From assembly GCF_021245735.1 (NCBI RefSeq), contig NZ_JAJISB010000004.1, positions 124,001 through 188,000 on the forward strand: DNA of 64,000 nt, in the 5' to 3' direction. Source of the DNA: Brevibacillus daliensis. GTDB lineage: Bacteria; Bacillota; Bacilli; Brevibacillales; Brevibacillaceae. The translations under genes and the position numbers were made by a program. Below the pieces are notes generated by a model. That model was not told the DNA's origin and searched no databases. It saw only the letters and a list, made by a program, of their open reading frames with translations. This document shows, in pieces, positions 27,584-36,619 of this stretch (its first letter is position 1; each line of letters begins with the position of its first letter).

Positions 27584-30217
27584 ATGAATTTTCATGTCAT
27601 CTCCCATACACATTGGGATCGAGAGTGGCACCAAACCTATCAGCAATATCGTGTGAAATTAATCCTTTTTATGGATGAATTATTTGAGCTATTAGAAACT
27701 AGTCCTACCTATACGTCATTTTTATTAGATGGACAAACGATCGTGTTAGAGGATTATTTAGAAATTAAACCGAGCAATCGGGATAGAATTAAACAGCTTG
27801 TTAAAGAAGGACGTCTCATTATTGGTCCTTGGTACATCCAACCGGATGAGTTTACTCCAAGTGGAGAATCGCTTATTCGAAATTTGTTAATTGGTCAGAA
27901 AATTGGTGATGAGTTCGGTCCGTCGATGCAAATCGGTTATTTGCCAGATTCATTTGGTCAAGCTGCGCAAATTCCTCAGGTTTTAAGCGGGTTTGGAATG
28001 AATTATGCATTGTTTTGGCGTGGGATTACCAACGAAGAAACAGAAAAAACCGATTTCTGGTGGGTAGGTCCCGATGGTTCAAAGGTACTGACAACTCATC
28101 TCCCATTAGGCTATGGAAATGGACGAATGCTTTCAACCAATTTTGAACAGAATGTAGAAATAATCGAAGAGAATCACAACAAATTAAAAGATATGGCCAC
28201 CACTTCAAGCATGTTATTGATGTGTGGATTTGACCAAAGAAGCGCAAATAAAGATCTCCCTGAAATAATTGATGAGCTAAATAAACATTATGCTGAGCAT
28301 GGAAGTAAATTTGAAGTAAGGTTGAGTCGTTTACAAGATTATTTTGAAGAAATTTCACGTGATTCAAAACAACTAGAGACCCTTTCAGGGGAATTTAGAA
28401 AAGGTAAAAATATGCGCGTGCATGTAAGTATTGCATCTACTCGTTTAGATTTGAAAAAGAAAAATTTTGAGGTTCAAAATCTATATGAGAAATATGTAGA
28501 GCCTTTAAACTCCGTATCATTTTTACTTGGCAGTCATTATGATAATGATGTCATTAATAAAGGCTGGAAATACATGATGCAAAATCATGCTCATGATTCT
28601 ATTTGTAATGTTTGTACAGATGCCACTCATCAAGAGATGGATATGAGATATGAATTTGCTAAGCAAATTGGCGAGTCCGTTCAGAAAACAGCAACGGAAG
28701 AGTTACTAAGCAAAATTAAGTTCCAAGATAATGGTGTTCCGTTAGTAGTCTTCAATACACTTGGTCATAAAAGGAAAAATCTTGCGAAAGCAACGCTGCA
28801 TCTAACATCCAAAGAATTTACGATTGTTGATTATAATGGTAATGAAGTACCGTATCAAATCATTGAAACAAAAGAAGAGAATTTAAATGATAAACAGATT
28901 GAAATTGGTGTGAAAAATGACGATCAATTTGTTTTTACCACTACGATTAAATTTGTAGCAGAAGTAGAGGGCTTTGGGTTTAGCACCTATTACGTAAGAG
29001 AAAAAGCGACAATGTCCAATACGTTTGCAGATGTTTACCAAAATGGAACATTTGTAAATGATTTTATGGAAGTCATCATCGAAAAAAATGGAGCATTAAC
29101 GATAAAAGAAAGAAAATCGGGAGCCATTTTTGAAGGATTACATGTTTTTGAAGAAGGTGGAAATGCCGGAGATGAATATGATTTCTCGCCACCTAGGGAA
29201 GATGTCATTATCACTACAAGAGAAACGGTTCCAGAAATTTCGGTTGTTCACAATGGTCCAATCTTTTCGACGGTAAAAATATCCTATCAACTGGAATTTC
29301 CTGTAAATACAGATGTTAATAGCCGTTCAGTAGAAATGAAAGCTTCTACAATCGAGTCGTATGTGACCGTTAATCGTTATGAAGACCGCGTCGATATCAA
29401 AACGGTGATTGATAATACAGTTAAAAACCATCGAATTCGCGCATTATTTGATTCAGGCATCAAAACGAAAACGCATATCGCTGACCAACAATTTGGCACG
29501 ATTCGCCGTGATAACTATTTAGAGCAGGTTGAATACTGGGAGCAAGAAAATTGGGAAGAAAAATATTATCCAATTTATCCACAGCAGAAATTCATTGATG
29601 TATCAGATGATCAAAAAGGGATCGCAATTCTAAATAAAGGTCTGCCGCAATATGAGATTTTACATGGGGGGGAACCAACGATTGCTCTTACGCTACTTGC
29701 AGGAACAGATTATATGGGTAAACAAGATTTAGTTGATCGCCCTGGAAGACGTTCAGGTCTCCATGTTGAAACCCCAGATAGTCTCCTTTTGGGCAAGCAT
29801 GAAATGGAATATTCGATTATTCCGCACCCTGGTAATGAAGTGGAAGCAAACATTGGCATTAAATCCAGTGAATTTACAACACCGTTTGTGACTGTACCAG
29901 TAAGTGTGAAGTCAGACTCTGCTTCTTTACATCATCAGTGTATGTTTATTCGCATTGATGATAATGGTATGGCTATTAGCGCCGTAAAAAAATCTGAATT
30001 TGATAATAGTCTGCTACTAAGAATATTTAATACAACAAATCAACCAATTGATGCGGTAAAAGTTGAAATCAATCGTGAACTTTTCAAAGCTATTAAACTT
30101 GTTGATTTGAATGAGACTCTTATCACAGTGATGGATGAGCGAATCCAAATTGAAAACCATGAAATCCAATTAAAAGACATTCGTTCGAACGAAATTTTTA
30201 GTTTCAAATTATCTTAG
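27584..30217 (+). CDS. mngB: Alpha-mannosidase, GH38 (mannosylglycerate hydrolase-like)
   Basis: An 877-residue GH38 enzyme. Motifs in order are HTHWDREW (zinc site), GPWYIQPDEFTPS, GYLPDSFGQ with the nucleophile aspartate near residue 122, and the zinc-ligand segment NHAHDSICN. The length equals my recollection of E. coli MngB, and the PTS and glycerate kinase neighbours support 2-O-(6-phospho-mannosyl)-glycerate as substrate, giving mannose-6-phosphate and glycerate. A GH38 acting on other alpha-mannosides is the alternative. The ATG follows TGGAGG. Confidence 0.88.
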   Translation: MNFHVISHTHWDREWHQTYQQYRVKLILFMDELFELLETSPTYTSFLLDGQTIVLEDYLEIKPSNRDRIKQLVKEGRLIIGPWYIQPDEFTPSGESLIRNLLIGQKIGDEFGPSMQIGYLPDSFGQAAQIPQVLSGFGMNYALFWRGITNEETEKTDFWWVGPDGSKVLTTHLPLGYGNGRMLSTNFEQNVEIIEENHNKLKDMATTSSMLLMCGFDQRSANKDLPEIIDELNKHYAEHGSKFEVRLSRLQDYFEEISRDSKQLETLSGEFRKGKNMRVHVSIASTRLDLKKKNFEVQNLYEKYVEPLNSVSFLLGSHYDNDVINKGWKYMMQNHAHDSICNVCTDATHQEMDMRYEFAKQIGESVQKTATEELLSKIKFQDNGVPLVVFNTLGHKRKNLAKATLHLTSKEFTIVDYNGNEVPYQIIETKEENLNDKQIEIGVKNDDQFVFTTTIKFVAEVEGFGFSTYYVREKATMSNTFADVYQNGTFVNDFMEVIIEKNGALTIKERKSGAIFEGLHVFEEGGNAGDEYDFSPPREDVIITTRETVPEISVVHNGPIFSTVKISYQLEFPVNTDVNSRSVEMKASTIESYVTVNRYEDRVDIKTVIDNTVKNHRIRALFDSGIKTKTHIADQQFGTIRRDNYLEQVEYWEQENWEEKYYPIYPQQKFIDVSDDQKGIAILNKGLPQYEILHGGEPTIALTLLAGTDYMGKQDLVDRPGRRSGLHVETPDSLLLGKHEMEYSIIPHPGNEVEANIGIKSSEFTTPFVTVPVSVKSDSASLHHQCMFIRIDDNGMAISAVKKSEFDNSLLLRIFNTTNQPIDAVKVEINRELFKAIKLVDLNETLITVMDERIQIENHEIQLKDIRSNEIFSFKLS

Positions 30218-30226
30218 AATGAAAGG

Positions 30227-30285
30227 AGATACCTAATTAATTGAGTGATAAAGTCAACTCTTTTTAGGGGTATCTCTTTCTTTTT
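30227..30285 (+). terminator. Terminator after the mannosidase gene
   Basis: GAGATACC pairs with GGTATCTC, with an inner small stem, followed by a T-rich tract. The C69 gene downstream therefore probably has partly separate expression. Confidence 0.65.
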
Positions 30286-30287
30286 AA

Positions 30288-30374
30288 CAGATGAAATTTA
30301 TAAAAATTCTTATCTGCATAAGTGCAACTAAGGCTTTGCCTGCGCCAAAGGCTTGGCAAAGCCAAGTTTTCTAA
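30288..30374. repeat. Repeat family C, copy 2
   Basis: Same element as at 21669-21756. The second hairpin and its flanks are nearly identical; the left arm of the first stem has decayed (CAGATGAAATTT). Confidence 0.85.
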
Positions 30375-30392
30375 TGTCCGGAGGGATAATAA

Positions 30393-31784
30393 ATGTGTGA
30401 TAACTTAGTTGTATTGCCAGAATACACTAGTCAATCTCGCATGCTTGTTGCGAAGAATAGTGATCGACCTGCTTATGAAAGTCAGCCACTTGTATATAAT
30501 CAGCGGCAATCACATGAAAATGGTAACATGTTAGAATTAGCTTATCTGAAGATTCCTCAAGTGGATGAAACGCTTTTAACCATTGGGTCGTCGCCTTTTT
30601 GGTGCTGGGGCTTTGAGCAAGGCATTAATGAGCACGGTGTTGCCATTGGGAATGAGGCTATTTTTACAAAGGATCTGAAAGAAAGTGCGGCTGATCCTGA
30701 TAAACAAAAAGGGATTTTGGGCATGGAGCTTGTTCGCCTTGGTCTAGAAAGAGGTAAAACGGCCAAAGAGTCCTTGGAAGTTATAACGACGTTAATTGAA
30801 GAGTATGGTCAATGGGGCAGCGCGGTCGTGGGAGAGGAGAAGCCTTACAACAATTCTTTCATTATCGCAGATTCAACAGAAGCGTGGCTTCTTGAAACAG
30901 TGGATCACGATTGGGTAGCCAAAAGAATTCAAGATAAGTTCCATTCGATCTCGAATGAAATGAGTATTCGTGATGAGTGGGAATTAAAAAGTGAGGGCTT
31001 TATTGAAAAGGCCGTTCATTCGAATTGGATTGGTCGTCATGAGGAATTTGATGCTTCCTATGCTTATACTGATTTTACAAATTCGTTGCAGGTTTCCCAT
31101 ATTCGTGTCCAGCGTACGAAACAATTACTTAGTAATAAATTGGGGCAGATTGATGTCAATTGGCTTAAACGTATCTTACGAGATCATTATGAAGATACCT
31201 TCTTAGAAGGACCATTTTTTAATGCAGCATTGCCAGATTTCCAAACAATCTGTATGCATTCGTCTCCTGCCAATTTTACATGGGGAATTACCGCTTCGTC
31301 GACGATATTTGAACTTCCAGAGGATAAATGGCATTTTCCACTTATTTGGTGGTCACCTGCAACTCCTTGTACAGGGCTATATCTGCCGATTTTTATGTGT
31401 GAACAGGAGTTTCCGGAAATTCTCTCCAATGCCGGAACGGTGAAAGAGAAGACAGCCGATCCTTCAAAATCTGAACATGATCAATCGGCAAAAAACTCGT
31501 ATTGGTGGGTGTTCCGGGATTTGCTTGATGAAATAAAAGGTAATGAAAATGGGGATTTATTTAATAACAATAAGGAAATTGCTAGAAAAACCTTTGATCG
31601 GTTAGAGCAGAAATGGATGACCTTAATACGTGACATTGAAGAAGAGGCAGCCATTCTTAACAGAGCTGGTAAACGAAAAGCAGCAATCACACTAGTTACG
31701 GCTTTTTCAAATGAATGTGTTGAAGAAGCAATCGATGCTATCCGGGAGATTCGAAAGCAAATAGACACAACAGTTGTGTCATAA
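30393..31784 (+). CDS. C69/secernin-like Ntn hydrolase (dipeptidase family)
   Basis: A 463-residue protein starting MCDN. Removal of the initiator Met would expose Cys2 as an N-terminal nucleophile, as in C69 peptidases and secernins. LVAKNSDRP near residue 20 and the GINEHGVAIGNEA segment support the family. The known family hydrolyses peptide or linear amide bonds. It sits between the mannosidase and the PRD regulator, within what otherwise looks like a mannosylglycerate pathway, and its role there is not obvious. The ATG follows CGGAGGG. Confidence 0.75.
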   Translation: MCDNLVVLPEYTSQSRMLVAKNSDRPAYESQPLVYNQRQSHENGNMLELAYLKIPQVDETLLTIGSSPFWCWGFEQGINEHGVAIGNEAIFTKDLKESAADPDKQKGILGMELVRLGLERGKTAKESLEVITTLIEEYGQWGSAVVGEEKPYNNSFIIADSTEAWLLETVDHDWVAKRIQDKFHSISNEMSIRDEWELKSEGFIEKAVHSNWIGRHEEFDASYAYTDFTNSLQVSHIRVQRTKQLLSNKLGQIDVNWLKRILRDHYEDTFLEGPFFNAALPDFQTICMHSSPANFTWGITASSTIFELPEDKWHFPLIWWSPATPCTGLYLPIFMCEQEFPEILSNAGTVKEKTADPSKSEHDQSAKNSYWWVFRDLLDEIKGNENGDLFNNNKEIARKTFDRLEQKWMTLIRDIEEEAAILNRAGKRKAAITLVTAFSNECVEEAIDAIREIRKQIDTTVVS

Positions 31785-31818
31785 AAAGTTCTTATTCGTT
31801 TAGTAAGGGGGGGAAGTT

Positions 31819-33792
31819 ATGTATGTTTTAAACAGCCGTCTTAAGTCATTGATAAAAGAATTGCTATCACATAAGAAACCTGTGACCAGTGAATACTTGG
31901 CTAAAGTAATCGGTGTCACTTCCCGAACGATAAGAAATGATGTGAAAGCATTAAATCTCGAATTGAAAAAAATCGGTGTCCAAATTGAAGCAAATCGAGG
32001 TGTTGGGTATTTTATTGATCCATCGCTTGGACAGCCTGTAATAGAATTAATCGAAGAACTCTTTATGCTCCAGGAAGAGGAGCAAGGAAATACACCTGTA
32101 TTGCCAGAGGAACGAGTTTTATTTATTTTAAAAAGCATTATTATGGCGGAAGATTTCATTGCTACGGAAAAGCTTGCAAATGAACTGTTTGTGAGTAAAT
32201 CAACTGTTGATAATGACTTGAAACAAGTAGAGAAGCTATTAGAAAAATACGACTTAACATTGTTTAAAAAGCAAAACTACGGAATCAAATTGACTGGAAA
32301 CGAAATGAATATTCGTTTTTGTTTGTCTGAAAGCCTAGCGAATATGAGAAATGAACAAGCTCAGCTTGAAATCGATTCTAACGCTATTATTTCAGATGTG
32401 AACGTCGAAGAAATAAAAGCGATCACAAAGAAACATATTGATGAGCTACCAATTAGTATGGCCGAGCTACCATTCAATAATTTAGTGATGCATATTGCGA
32501 TTGCGATCCAGAGAATCAAAAAGGGTAAAAATGTTGAAGTAGGTACGATCAAACTCGATCAAATAGAAGATCAGGTTGAATACGAGGTAGCAAAAAGAAT
32601 TGTCGAGTCGATTGAAAAGAAATTTTCGATAAAAATACCTATAGGTGAAGAAGCATATATCACGATTCATTTGCTAGGTGCGAAACATTTTGAAGATCAG
32701 AATTTAGCAGAGGCTGACTCTGTTGATTTGGTAGGAGAGAGTCACTATCAATTAGTGGTTGATATTCTTTCAGAAATCAATCAGGTTTACCAGATTGATT
32801 TACTGGAGGACCAGGAGCTCATTTATGGGTTAGGGCTTCACTTGCGTTCGGCCATCAACCGATTAAAATATCGAATGAACTTGCGAAATCCAATGTTAAA
32901 GGAAATAAAAAATAAGTATCCGTTTTCCTTTGAGTTGGGGATTGTCGCAGCGGAAATCATTCAGAATAACAGCACGCTTATCGTTAATGAAGATGAAATT
33001 GGTTATATTGCAATTCATTTAGAAGCAGCCGTTGAGCGAATGAAGAATAAAAAACGGCGAGAAGTGAAACGGGTAGCTATCGTTTGTGCCTCTGGTTTAG
33101 GTACTGCCAAGCTCTTAGCAGCAAGTGTAGAGAGTGTGTTTCCTGGAATAGACATTGTTGGAACCTATCCTTCCTATTCCATAAAGAACATTAATAAAGA
33201 ATCCGTAGATTTAATCTTAAGTACCATTCCGATTAATGAAAAAACTCCAATTCCGGCACTTCACATTAACACCTTATTAACGGAAAAGGATATTGAGAAG
33301 GTTAAAGAGCATATTTCAAGCAAGTATTTACATGAAGATGAAAAAAAGTCATTTCATACACTGCAAAAATTATTTAGTGACGAGTTATTTTTTACCGAGA
33401 TTGATCAAAAAAATCCAACTGAAATTATAAAATCATTATCAACGATTCTAAATAGTAATGGCTATGTCGATGATTCCTTTCAACAATCTGTCCTTGAGCG
33501 GGAAGAAATCTCCCCTACATCGATTGGTAATCTTGTTGCGATTCCTCATCCATTGAAACCAAATGCTCTCGGGTCCTGTATCGCTATTGGGATTCTAAAA
33601 AAATCAGTAAAATGGGGAGAACAATCGGTTCAATTGGTACTATTGTTAGCATTGAATGAGAAGGACAAGGAAGAATTTAGCCACCTTTTTAATCATTTAT
33701 GGAAGATCGTACAAAACAAAAAATTGGTTGATGAGCTTTGTTCTAAGGAGGATTTCGTTGATTTTATCAATCTATTTTACTCAGTAAAGTAA
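31819..33792 (+). CDS. PRD-containing PTS-controlled transcriptional activator (MtlR/ManR type)
   Basis: A 657-residue regulator. Residues 1-70 form a DeoR/Mga-like helix-turn-helix (YLAKVIGVTSRTIRNDVKAL), followed by a second HTH, then two PRDs with conserved histidines. A IIB-like domain has C423 in CASGLGTAKLL, and a C-terminal IIA-like domain has H577 in AIPHPLKPN. Phosphorylation at these sites would tie activity to sugar flux through the neighbouring PTS. This domain order is that of DNA-binding activators, not of RNA-binding antiterminators. The ATG at 31819 follows AAGGGGGGGAAG. Confidence 0.9.
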   Translation: MYVLNSRLKSLIKELLSHKKPVTSEYLAKVIGVTSRTIRNDVKALNLELKKIGVQIEANRGVGYFIDPSLGQPVIELIEELFMLQEEEQGNTPVLPEERVLFILKSIIMAEDFIATEKLANELFVSKSTVDNDLKQVEKLLEKYDLTLFKKQNYGIKLTGNEMNIRFCLSESLANMRNEQAQLEIDSNAIISDVNVEEIKAITKKHIDELPISMAELPFNNLVMHIAIAIQRIKKGKNVEVGTIKLDQIEDQVEYEVAKRIVESIEKKFSIKIPIGEEAYITIHLLGAKHFEDQNLAEADSVDLVGESHYQLVVDILSEINQVYQIDLLEDQELIYGLGLHLRSAINRLKYRMNLRNPMLKEIKNKYPFSFELGIVAAEIIQNNSTLIVNEDEIGYIAIHLEAAVERMKNKKRREVKRVAIVCASGLGTAKLLAASVESVFPGIDIVGTYPSYSIKNINKESVDLILSTIPINEKTPIPALHINTLLTEKDIEKVKEHISSKYLHEDEKKSFHTLQKLFSDELFFTEIDQKNPTEIIKSLSTILNSNGYVDDSFQQSVLEREEISPTSIGNLVAIPHPLKPNALGSCIAIGILKKSVKWGEQSVQLVLLLALNEKDKEEFSHLFNHLWKIVQNKKLVDELCSKEDFVDFINLFYSVK

Positions 33793-33812
33793 AGGTAGAA
33801 GGAATGATAATT

Positions 33813-34952
33813 ATGAAAGTTGTTATCGCACCAGATTCTTTTAAAGAGAGCTTATCTGCTATCGAGGTTGCGAATGCTGTTGAAGAAGGATTTCGCGAAA
33901 TTTTTCCTGACGCTGTTTACGTAAAGGTTCCGATGGCAGATGGCGGGGAAGGGCTCGTCCATTCATTAGTCAATTCATTAGACGGACAGATGATCAAACA
34001 TGAGGTAACCGGCCCGCTCGGTAAAAAAGTGGAAGGGTTCTTTGGATTAATCCATGATGGGAAAATGGCTGTGATCGAAATGGCAGCTGCTGCTGGATTA
34101 CATTTAGTTTCACGAGAAGACAGAAATCCACTGAACACAACAACCTATGGAGTTGGAGAATTAATCTTAGCTGCTCTCGATCTCCATGTGGATCGAATTA
34201 TCTTGGGACTCGGGGGAAGTTCGACAAATGATGGTGGAGCAGGGATGGTTTAGGCCTTAGGCGGAAAATTGCTCGATGTGGACGGTCATGAAATTGGTTT
34301 TGGCGGGGGAGCATTGTCCAGTTTGCATTCTATTAATAATGAGGGATTAGATCCACGATTGTCTGCAATTACTTTTGAGGTAGCATGTGATGTCGAGAAC
34401 CCATTACTAGGGGCAACAGGTGCTTCTGCTGTATTTGGGCCGCAAAAAGGGGCAACAGAAGAAATAGTGAGTGTCCTCGATCAGAACCTTGACCACTTTG
34501 CAAAAGTAATAGAAAGAGATTTAGGTGTGAATGTTAGTAGCATTCCCGGATCAGGCGCTGCAGGAGGATTAGGTGCGGGGTTACTGGCTTTTCTTCCATG
34601 TTCTTTGAGAAAAGGGATAGAGATTGTGGTTGAGGCTACGAGCTTGGAAGACCATGTTCGAGATGCAATCCTTGTCATAACTGGAGAAGGGAAAATCGAC
34701 AGCCAAACAATCTATGGAAAAACGCCGATTGGTGTTGCTAGGGTAGCCAAAAAGCATAACGTTCGTGTTATCGCGCTAGCTGGGTCACTTGCTGATGGCT
34801 ATGAAGCTGTCTATAATCATGGAATAGACGCAGTGTTTAGTGTAGTCCCTGGAATAACCACACTAGAAGTGGCTTTGGAAAATGCGTATCGAAACATCGT
34901 TAGTGCTTCGCGAAATATCGCGGGTGTTTTAGCGGTATCTAAAAGTGAATAA
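33813..34952 (+). pseudogene. glxK: Glycerate kinase, interrupted by one in-frame TAG
   Basis: The two halves (33813-34250 and 34254-34952) are in the same frame and together give about 379 codons, the normal length of a class II glycerate kinase. The N-terminal half has IAPDSFKESLSA, MADGGEG and LGLGGSSTNDGGAGM; the C-terminal half has GSGAAGGLGAGLLAF and TGEGKIDSQT. The stop at 34251-34253 lies in GMV-stop-ALGG, where glutamine (CAG) would be expected, so one C-to-T change explains it. The enzyme would phosphorylate the glycerate released by the mannosidase. It could be a real loss, a readthrough codon or an assembly error. Confidence 0.85.
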
Positions 34953-34980
34953 GCTTTTACCCAAACTATGAAGTGACTAA

Positions 34981-35020
34981 AAAGGATTTTCTTTTCATTC
35001 CTGTAGCTGGGGCATATAAT
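34981..35020 (+). promoter_or_regulatory. Promoter of the second HAD gene
   Basis: TTTTCA at 34992-34997 and TATAAT at 35015-35020 with a 17-base spacer. The block, from AAAGGATTTTCTTTTCATT onward, is closely repeated at 38942-38981. Confidence 0.6.
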
Positions 35021-35070
35021 ATGTTTGGTAAAAAGATAACATTATAACATCCTAGTTCAGACAGAGGGGA

Positions 35071-35889
35071 ATGTCAGAGTTGATTAAAATGTTTGTTAGT
35101 GATCTGGATGGTACATTGTTTCAAGGTCAGATTGGTGTGAGTGAAGAGGATAAAGCAGCATTAAACAACTTGCATGATCAAGGTGTAGAAATCTGCATTG
35201 CAACTGGAAGACAGGATGACGAGATCCTTGATGTTGCTAACCAGCTAGGATTTCCCGTGCATCGAATCAGCCAGAATGGTGCATATGTCTTTGATAAGAA
35301 TGGCAAGCTTTTGTACGAGGCAGCCTTCTCTTTGCGTACAGCGAAAAAGATTTATGAAGCGGGGAAACCATTTGATTTTGCTTGTCAGGTTTCTATTGGA
35401 CAAAATATCTATACCACTAAAATCACTAAACATACCGCATCTGTAGCTGATAGATTGTTAGTTCCACTCATCCATGATCCAGATTTATGGGAGAAGATTA
35501 ATGAGCAGAATGTACCAGGAAAGATCAGCTTCATTGGAGAATTGGATCAAATCTTAGAACTGTGAACACATATAAGTGAGCAGGTATCAGATCCTTATGT
35601 TTCTTACATTGCTGACAAGGATTGCATCGATTATATGCCACATAACGTCAGCAAGGGTAACGGTTTGCAGATCCTGCTCGAAACGCTTAAAATCGAGCCT
35701 GAGGAGTGCGCATGTGCGGGTGATGCCTTCAATGATGTATCGATGATGATGCTGGTCCAACATAGCTTCGCGATGTCACATAGTTACCCTGAGGTGAAGA
35801 AAGCGGCCCGTTATGAAGTAGAGACGGTTGCAGATGCTATTGATTACCTTTGGGATGTAGAACATCTTCGAAAAGTAGCTTGTAAATAA
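35071..35889 (+). pseudogene. Cof-type HAD phosphatase, interrupted by one in-frame TGA
   Basis: One frame runs from ATG at 35071 (or TTG at 35080) to 35889, broken only by TGA at 35563-35565. The first part has VSDLDGTLF, CIATGR and HRISQNGA; after the stop it continues with YIADKDCIDYMPHNVSKGN and GDAFNDVSMM, completing all HAD motifs. The full frame is 272 codons, matching the intact paralogue at 23419. CGA or CAA/TGG to TGA by one change would explain the stop. No selenocysteine context is visible. Confidence 0.85.
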
Positions 35890-35928
35890 GAGTTTAAATA
35901 GAAGTAATAGCCGAAAATTATATGGAAT

Positions 35929-35990
35929 AAGCCATTTTAGCCATGCAGGTGAACGAATCACACTGCAATGGAGAGAATGGCTTTTCTTAT
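35929..35990 (+). terminator. Terminator after the HAD pseudogene
   Basis: AAGCCATT pairs with AATGGCTT, with an inner stem TGCAGGTG with CACACTGCA, followed by TTCTTATT. Confidence 0.65.
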
Positions 35991-36064
35991 TGTAAGGATA
36001 AGATGGTTTTAACCACTGATGTTACATGTACGAGTATTGAATACTATTTTTATCCAAAAAAATA

Positions 36065-36116
36065 TTGACTCATGACACAAATAACTTATATTATTTTAAT
36101 CATTGAAATATTCAAT
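36065..36116 (+). promoter_or_regulatory. marR promoter with palindromic operator
   Basis: TTGACT (36065-36070) and TATTAT (36089-36094) are 18 bases apart. At the expected transcription start lies ATTGAA-ATA-TTCAAT (36102-36116), a perfect inverted repeat of the kind bound by MarR dimers, suggesting autorepression. Confidence 0.6.
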
Positions 36117-36154
36117 AAATAAAACGATTTCGATGTTGAAGTAAAGGAGTGATG

Positions 36155-36619
36155 ATGTTGGAGGAAAAAGATCAATTTAATAAATTCGAGGGATTGTATT
36201 GGCACGTATCAAGAAACTTGAATTTGATATGGAAAAAAATATTTGCCGAGTACTTTCCTGGTTCACAGTCGTATATTATGTGGTTTTTAGAAAAAAACGG
36301 AGCGAAAAAAATGACGGAATTAGCAGAAGCAATAGACTTAACTCCAGGCGCTGTAACGAGCTTATCTGACAAACTGATCGCTAACGGCTATATAAACCGA
36401 TACCGAGATGAAGAGGACCGTAGAGTCGTTTATCTCGAGATTACCCCTACTGGAAAAGAAACATTGAACTTGCTGCGTAAAGAAGGCAGAAATAAGATGA
36501 AAATGATTTGTAACGACATATCAGAAACGGATCTTGAACATATCGTTAGAATATTCGAGCAAATATCAGGGAATATTGAAAAAGTTCAAGAGGAGGAGAA
36601 GAATGGAGCATCTGACTGA
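36155..36619 (+). CDS. MarR family transcriptional regulator
   Basis: A 154-residue winged-helix regulator, with helix-turn-helix LAEAIDLTPGAVTSLSDKL followed by the wing YRDEEDRRVVYLEIT. MarR proteins usually repress an adjacent exporter and release DNA on ligand binding. Several start codons lie in a row; ATG at 36155 has AAGGAG at the best spacing. It overlaps the downstream exporter gene by 17 bases. Confidence 0.9.
   Translation: MLEEKDQFNKFEGLYWHVSRNLNLIWKKIFAEYFPGSQSYIMWFLEKNGAKKMTELAEAIDLTPGAVTSLSDKLIANGYINRYRDEEDRRVVYLEITPTGKETLNLLRKEGRNKMKMICNDISETDLEHIVRIFEQISGNIEKVQEEEKNGASD

Noticed and set aside
31819..33792. RNA-binding antiterminator of BglG/LicT type
   Set aside because: The N-terminus is a DNA-binding HTH, not a CAT domain, and no RAT-like terminator overlap is visible upstream of the PTS genes.
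35563..35565. TGA as a selenocysteine codon
   Set aside because: The intact paralogue has no Cys at the corresponding place, HAD enzymes of this type do not use selenium there, and no SECIS-like stem is apparent.
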